The notes under the pieces: generated by a model
The model's input: only the letters and a program-made list of their open reading frames with translations
What the model was told of the DNA's origin: nothing
Database searches by the model: none
Shown here: piece by piece, positions 38,434 to 43,058 of the stretch
How the letters are laid out: each line of letters starts with the position of its first letter
Numbering within the stretch: position 1 is the first letter of the stretch
Made by a program: the position numbers and the translations under genes
Assembly: GCA_903922465.1 (NCBI GenBank)
Contig: CAIXTV010000228.1
Span: 1-43,058 of the forward strand
Reading direction: 5' to 3'
Length of the DNA: 43,058 bases
Origin: an uncultured bacterium
Lineage (GTDB): Bacteria > Bacteroidota > Bacteroidia > Bacteroidales > CAIXTV01

Positions 38434-39987
38434 ATGAAAAAGAATTTTCAAATAGAGGTAATTTTATTTTTGGTAGATATTATTGTCGTTACACTTTCTT
38501 TTCTTACAATCATTTTTATTAGCAAAGAAAAAGAGATATCATATGTTAAACTTTATACGAGACCATTTTTGGGTTTCTTATTTGTTTGGATAGTAATTTC
38601 TTTATTCAATGGAAAATATGTTGCAAAAAAACGTTTCAATGAAGCAATAATGGCTATTGGAAAAACTTTAGTTTTTTCATTGCTTGTTGTAACTTCATCC
38701 ATGTTTGTTTTTAATCATTTTTCATATTCTAGGACCATTGTATTTGGAACAATATTCTTATCTACTCTATCTAATCTATTCATATATAGTATATACTTAG
38801 TAAATAAAAAATACGAAAAAACCATTGAGCAGGAAGAATTAGAAGAAATTTTTTCAACAGCTTATCTTAATTCTATTGGAAAAGAAGATACCACAGGAAC
38901 CTATGCTTTTCCGGAAATATCCTTAGAAGACTCTATATATAATAATCTGAAATTAAAATATCTAGCCAAATCACCTTCTTTGTTTGATTTTCTTGAAAAG
39001 AATATTCCTTTACTACAGATTCCACGAAAAGATGCACAGATTATTAATAGTGCAAATATTTTTAATATTCAAAATCTTGAATCTGATTCTCAACTTCTTT
39101 TCCTGAACCTTCGCAAAATTAATGATTTGCGTAGATTTAACGTGTATTTTATTCAAGTAAACGAAAATCTTTTTAAAGGGGGCTTCTATATTGGAACTTG
39201 TGAGACAAACGAAATAAGAAAGAAAAACATCCAGCAAAAATATCCTTTAGTTTTAGCAAATATTATTAACTCTTTCGATTTCATTTTACACAGAGTTTTA
39301 CCTAAACTACCTTATATTAAAGGAATATATTTTCAAATTACAAAAGGCTCAAACCGACCCGTTTCTAAAAGTGAAATATTAGGAAGACTAAAGTATTGTG
39401 GTTTTTATATTGTCGATAATACCATTATAGACAAACAATTCTTTTTCATTGTTAAGAAAGTAGCTTTACCAAGAACTGATCTTCATCCATCCTATGGCCC
39501 TTTTATTAAGCTAAAAAGGATTGGTAAAGGCGGAAAAATTCTTAAGGTTTACAAGTTTCGTACTATGCATCCCTACTCTGAATTTATACAGGAATATGTA
39601 TATAAAAACAATAGCCTTGAGGATGGAGGAAAGCTAAAAGATGATTTTCGAGTGACCGAATGGGGAAAAGTATTCAGAAAACTTTGGATTGATGAGCTGC
39701 CTCAATTTATCAATTATTTCAAAGGAGAAATTAAATTGGTTGGGGTAAGAGCTCTCAGTGAACATTACTTTAATTTATATCCTAAAGACATTCAAGAGCT
39801 CAGAACCAAAACAAAGCCAGGGTTAGTTCCCCCTTTTTATGCTGACATGCCAAAAACTTTTGAAGATATTCTAGAGTCGGAAAGAAAATACTTAACACAG
39901 TATTTTAAAAAGCCAATTCTTACAGATATAAAATATTTTTTCTTGGCGTTTCACAATATAGTTTTCAAAAAAGCTCGAAGCAGATAA
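38434..39987 (+). CDS. Polyprenyl-phosphate sugar-1-phosphate transferase-like protein (bacterial sugar transferase domain)
   Basis: Met9 start after pheS stop; N-terminal TM segments; C-terminal KVYKFRTMHPYS...FRKLWIDELPQFINYFKGEIKLVGVRALS...KTKPGLVPPFYAD. Confidence 0.88.
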   Translation: MKKNFQIEVILFLVDIIVVTLSFLTIIFISKEKEISYVKLYTRPFLGFLFVWIVISLFNGKYVAKKRFNEAIMAIGKTLVFSLLVVTSSMFVFNHFSYSRTIVFGTIFLSTLSNLFIYSIYLVNKKYEKTIEQEELEEIFSTAYLNSIGKEDTTGTYAFPEISLEDSIYNNLKLKYLAKSPSLFDFLEKNIPLLQIPRKDAQIINSANIFNIQNLESDSQLLFLNLRKINDLRRFNVYFIQVNENLFKGGFYIGTCETNEIRKKNIQQKYPLVLANIINSFDFILHRVLPKLPYIKGIYFQITKGSNRPVSKSEILGRLKYCGFYIVDNTIIDKQFFFIVKKVALPRTDLHPSYGPFIKLKRIGKGGKILKVYKFRTMHPYSEFIQEYVYKNNSLEDGGKLKDDFRVTEWGKVFRKLWIDELPQFINYFKGEIKLVGVRALSEHYFNLYPKDIQELRTKTKPGLVPPFYADMPKTFEDILESERKYLTQYFKKPILTDIKYFFLAFHNIVFKKARSR

Positions 39988-40023
39988 CTAACATTAATAT
40001 TCAAAAAATCAAACAAAATAAAT

Positions 40024-41661
40024 ATGAATAAAAGCACATTAACGGCTGGGATTATTTTTCTAAGCCTCTTTTCAATACAAGTCATAGCTTGTACGAATTT
40101 TATAATTAGCAAAGGAGCATCAAAAGATGGCTCTACAATGATCACCTATTCTGCTGATTCACATGTCCTATATGGAGAACTTTATTTCCGTCCAGCTGCT
40201 GATTATGCCGATGGCTCAATGTATGATGTATATGAATGGGATACCCACAAATATCTTGGTAAAATAAATCAAGTTAAACATACTTATTCAGTTGTAGGAA
40301 ACATGAACGAACATCAGCTTGCAATAGGTGAAACTACTTTTGGAGGCAGAGAAGAACTATGGCATCAACCCACAGCACTTGTCGATTATGGTTCATTGAT
40401 TTATTTAGCCCTTCAACGTTCAAAAACAGCAAGAGAAGCCATCAAAGTAATGGGTGATTTAGTTGCTGAATATGGTTATTATAGTGAAGGAGAATCATTT
40501 TCTATTTCTGATGCGAATGAAGTTTGGATACTCGAAATGATTGGAAAAGGCAAAGATGAAAAAGGCGCTGTTTGGGTAGCTCAAAGAATTCCGGATGGAT
40601 TTATTTCAGGACATGCAAATCAGGCACGAATTACTACCTTCCCTCTGAAAGATACGCTGAATTGTATTTATTCCGCGGATGTAATAAATTTTGCTCGTAA
40701 AATGGGTTGGTTTAATGGCAACGATAAAGACTTTAGCTTTTCAGATACTTATGCTCCAGTTACCTTTGATGCTGCACGTTTTTGCGAAGGCAGAGTTTGG
40801 TCGGGTTTTAATAAGGCAAATAAAAACATGGGAAAATATTTGAATTATGCCATGGGTTATGACTTAAAAAACCGCATGCCACTTTGGATTAAACCTGATC
40901 AGAAACTCTCAGTTCAGGATGTTATGGAAATGATGCGCGATCATTTCGAAGGAACTGCTATGGATATGAATAAAGATTTGGGTGCAGGTCCTTATGCATG
41001 TGGCTATCGCTGGCGTCCTCTTACCTGGAAAGTTGATAGTACAAGCTATTTTAACGAAAGAGCTATTTCAACCCAACAAACAGGTTTTTCCTTTGTAACT
41101 CAATCCCGTTCGTGGATGCCTGACCCAATTGGCGGTATAAATTGGTTTGGTGTCGATGATACATATAGCACTGTGTACACTCCATTATATTGCGGAATGA
41201 CACGAATCCCATATAGTTTTGCTGTTGGAAATGGTGGGATGATGGAATTTACAGATAAATCGGCATTTTGGATTTTTAACCAAGTTTCAAACTTCGCATA
41301 TACACGTTATAGTGATATGATTCCTGAAATCAGAAAAAAACAAAAAGAACTTGAAGATAAATACCTTACGTTAAGCCAAGCCATTGATGGGGCAGCCACT
41401 GAATTGTACAAAACAAATCCTAAGATGGCAATTGAGTTTGTTACCGATTTTTCAGTTAACCAAGGAGAAAACACTTATGGGGTTTGGAAAGAATTATATG
41501 CTTATCTATTTACTAAGTATATGGATGGAAATATTAAGGAAAAAGATTCTCCAAATTATAATCCAAAAGTAAAACAACCAGGTTATGGAACTGATTTTTA
41601 CCGTAAGATAGTAAAAGAAACAGGTGATAAATTTAAAGTTCCTGAAGAACCAAAACACTAA
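40024..41661 (+). CDS. C69-family dipeptidase (secreted)
   Basis: Signal peptide ending IQVIA then CTNFIISKGASKDGSTMITYSADSH; HQLAIGETTFGGREELWH; NEVWILEMIGKGK. Confidence 0.93.
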   Translation: MNKSTLTAGIIFLSLFSIQVIACTNFIISKGASKDGSTMITYSADSHVLYGELYFRPAADYADGSMYDVYEWDTHKYLGKINQVKHTYSVVGNMNEHQLAIGETTFGGREELWHQPTALVDYGSLIYLALQRSKTAREAIKVMGDLVAEYGYYSEGESFSISDANEVWILEMIGKGKDEKGAVWVAQRIPDGFISGHANQARITTFPLKDTLNCIYSADVINFARKMGWFNGNDKDFSFSDTYAPVTFDAARFCEGRVWSGFNKANKNMGKYLNYAMGYDLKNRMPLWIKPDQKLSVQDVMEMMRDHFEGTAMDMNKDLGAGPYACGYRWRPLTWKVDSTSYFNERAISTQQTGFSFVTQSRSWMPDPIGGINWFGVDDTYSTVYTPLYCGMTRIPYSFAVGNGGMMEFTDKSAFWIFNQVSNFAYTRYSDMIPEIRKKQKELEDKYLTLSQAIDGAATELYKTNPKMAIEFVTDFSVNQGENTYGVWKELYAYLFTKYMDGNIKEKDSPNYNPKVKQPGYGTDFYRKIVKETGDKFKVPEEPKH

Positions 41662-41677
41662 GTAGACAATGCAATTA

Positions 41678-41725
41678 ATAAAGGGACAAATCAATATTTT
41701 GAATATTCATTTGTCCCTTTTTATT
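41678..41725 (+). terminator. Rho-independent terminator
   Basis: aaagggacaaat...atttgtcccttttt inverted repeat with T-tract, 3' of the C69 dipeptidase. Confidence 0.8.
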
Positions 41726-41737
41726 AATTAAGCTATC

Positions 41738-43058
41738 ATGAGCAAAACAGACACTCTTTTAGAAGTCTCCAATATTAGCATCGAATTCTTTAAAGAAGGA
41801 CGATGGAAAAGTGTTGTAAATGATGTTAACTTCAGTCTTAATAAGGGAGAAACGATTGGTATTGTTGGCGAATCAGGTTCCGGGAAAACGGTTAGCGCTT
41901 TCGCAATTCTTCAATTGTTGCCTCCCAATATTTCGCGAATTTCTTCAGGAAAAATATTGTTTTCGACGGGTGATAATAAAAGTGTTGATTTATCGAAGTT
42001 GAGCGAAAAGGAAATGCTGAAATGGAGAGGTGGAAAAATTGGAATGATTTTTCAGGAACCCATGACCTCATTGAATCCTGTGCATACTTGTGGGCAACAA
42101 GTTGAAGAAGTGCTGCAAATTCATTCGAAGCTAAGGGGAAAAGAACTTAAGAATCGTTGCATTGAGTTGCTTTCAGAGGTAAAACTTCCTAGGATAAATG
42201 AAATTTACAAGACATATCCCCATCAGCTATCGGGTGGGCAACGGCAAAGGGTGATGATTGCCATGGCAATCGCCTGCGAACCTTTATTACTGATTGCCGA
42301 CGAACCTACCACAGCCTTAGATGTAACTGTTCAAAAGGAAATATTACTACTGTTAAACGAGCTTCGGAAGAAATATCAAATGAGTATGTTGTTTATTTCG
42401 CACGATTTGGGAGTTGTTTCATCCGTTTGTGACAGGGTAGCAGTGATGTATAAGGGCAGTATTGTGGAAGAAGGACCATCGAAAAAAATATTCCTGCATC
42501 CAACCCATCCATATACTAAAGGACTTGTTGCCTGCAAACCCGATATTGCCCATCGCCCTGATAAACTTCCTGTAATTTCTGATTTTATTCATTCATCACC
42601 CAATGTTTCTGTTTTAATTAACAAAGAAGCTACAATTGAAGAAAGAGTAAAACGTTTAGAGAAATTGTATTCGGGAGAGAGAATAATGTCTGTAGAGGAA
42701 GTGAATACTTGGATTCCTGTAAAGAAAAACCTTTTAGGGAAACCTCAGGCTTTCTTAAAGGCAGTAAATGGAGTGAGTTTTGATATTTTCGAAGGAGAAA
42801 CCTTAGGCTTGGTTGGCGAATCGGGTTGTGGAAAAACTACCCTCGGCAGAACCATACTTCGTTTAACACCCATGCATTCGGGAAAGATTATATATAAAGG
42901 AGGGGATATTTCGATATTATCTGCTCATGAAATGCGCAACTTGCGTAAAGATATTCAGATTATTTTCCAGGATCCTTATTCATCATTAAACCCAAGAATA
43001 CGGATTGGGAAAGCCATCACCGAACCCATGCTTGTGCATGGAATTGGAAACAGCCACA
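41738..43058 (+). CDS. Fused oligopeptide/dipeptide ABC transporter ATP-binding protein (two nucleotide-binding domains), 3'-truncated
   Basis: Manual translation from ATG 41738 (MSKTDTLLEVSNISIEFFKEGRWKSVVNDV...) is open to the window end. Domain 1: GESGSGKT, QLSGGQRQRV, LIADEPTTALD. Domain 2: GESGCGKTTLGR, IIFQDPYSSLNPR. Not in the supplied ORF track because it has no stop. Confidence 0.95.
   Translation, partial: MSKTDTLLEVSNISIEFFKEGRWKSVVNDVNFSLNKGETIGIVGESGSGKTVSAFAILQLLPPNISRISSGKILFSTGDNKSVDLSKLSEKEMLKWRGGKIGMIFQEPMTSLNPVHTCGQQVEEVLQIHSKLRGKELKNRCIELLSEVKLPRINEIYKTYPHQLSGGQRQRVMIAMAIACEPLLLIADEPTTALDVTVQKEILLLLNELRKKYQMSMLFISHDLGVVSSVCDRVAVMYKGSIVEEGPSKKIFLHPTHPYTKGLVACKPDIAHRPDKLPVISDFIHSSPNVSVLINKEATIEERVKRLEKLYSGERIMSVEEVNTWIPVKKNLLGKPQAFLKAVNGVSFDIFEGETLGLVGESGCGKTTLGRTILRLTPMHSGKIIYKGGDISILSAHEMRNLRKDIQIIFQDPYSSLNPRIRIGKAITEPMLVHGIGNSH

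Overview
This 43-kb window is from a Bacteroidota chromosome. The phylum call rests on TAnnTTTG promoter boxes, a T9SS C-terminal sorting domain, Bacteroidota-type TonB/ExbB/ExbD, and a DUF3467 gene next to rpoC. The core is the conserved information-processing cluster on the minus strand: rpsU - xerC-like - hpf - tRNA-Thr(UGU)/Tyr/Gly/Thr(GGU) - tuf - tRNA-Trp - secE - nusG - rplK - rplA - rplJ - rplL - rpoB - rpoC - DUF3467, followed by pgk. Other content: two tandem paralogous AAA+ ATPases with YD/RHS-like N-terminal repeats at the left edge (the first truncated by the window edge); two C69-family dipeptidase paralogs; a TonB-ExbD-ExbD-ExbB / TPR / PstS-like lipoprotein cluster with tRNA-Ser upstream; a T9SS-exported YD-repeat protein; a repeat-rich intergenic region at about 32.0-32.7 kb; an operon of an unknown coiled/linker protein, an M28 peptidase and rsmI; tdk, a cyclophilin-type PPIase, pheS and an atypical sugar transferase; and, at the right edge, a truncated fused oligopeptide ABC ATPase missing from the supplied ORF track. 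The best candidates for something under-described are the tandem YD-repeat/AAA+ gene pair, the PstS-like protein in the Ton cluster, and the multi-family repeat cluster at 32.07-32.71 kb. I found no CRISPR array, transposase or clear prophage.
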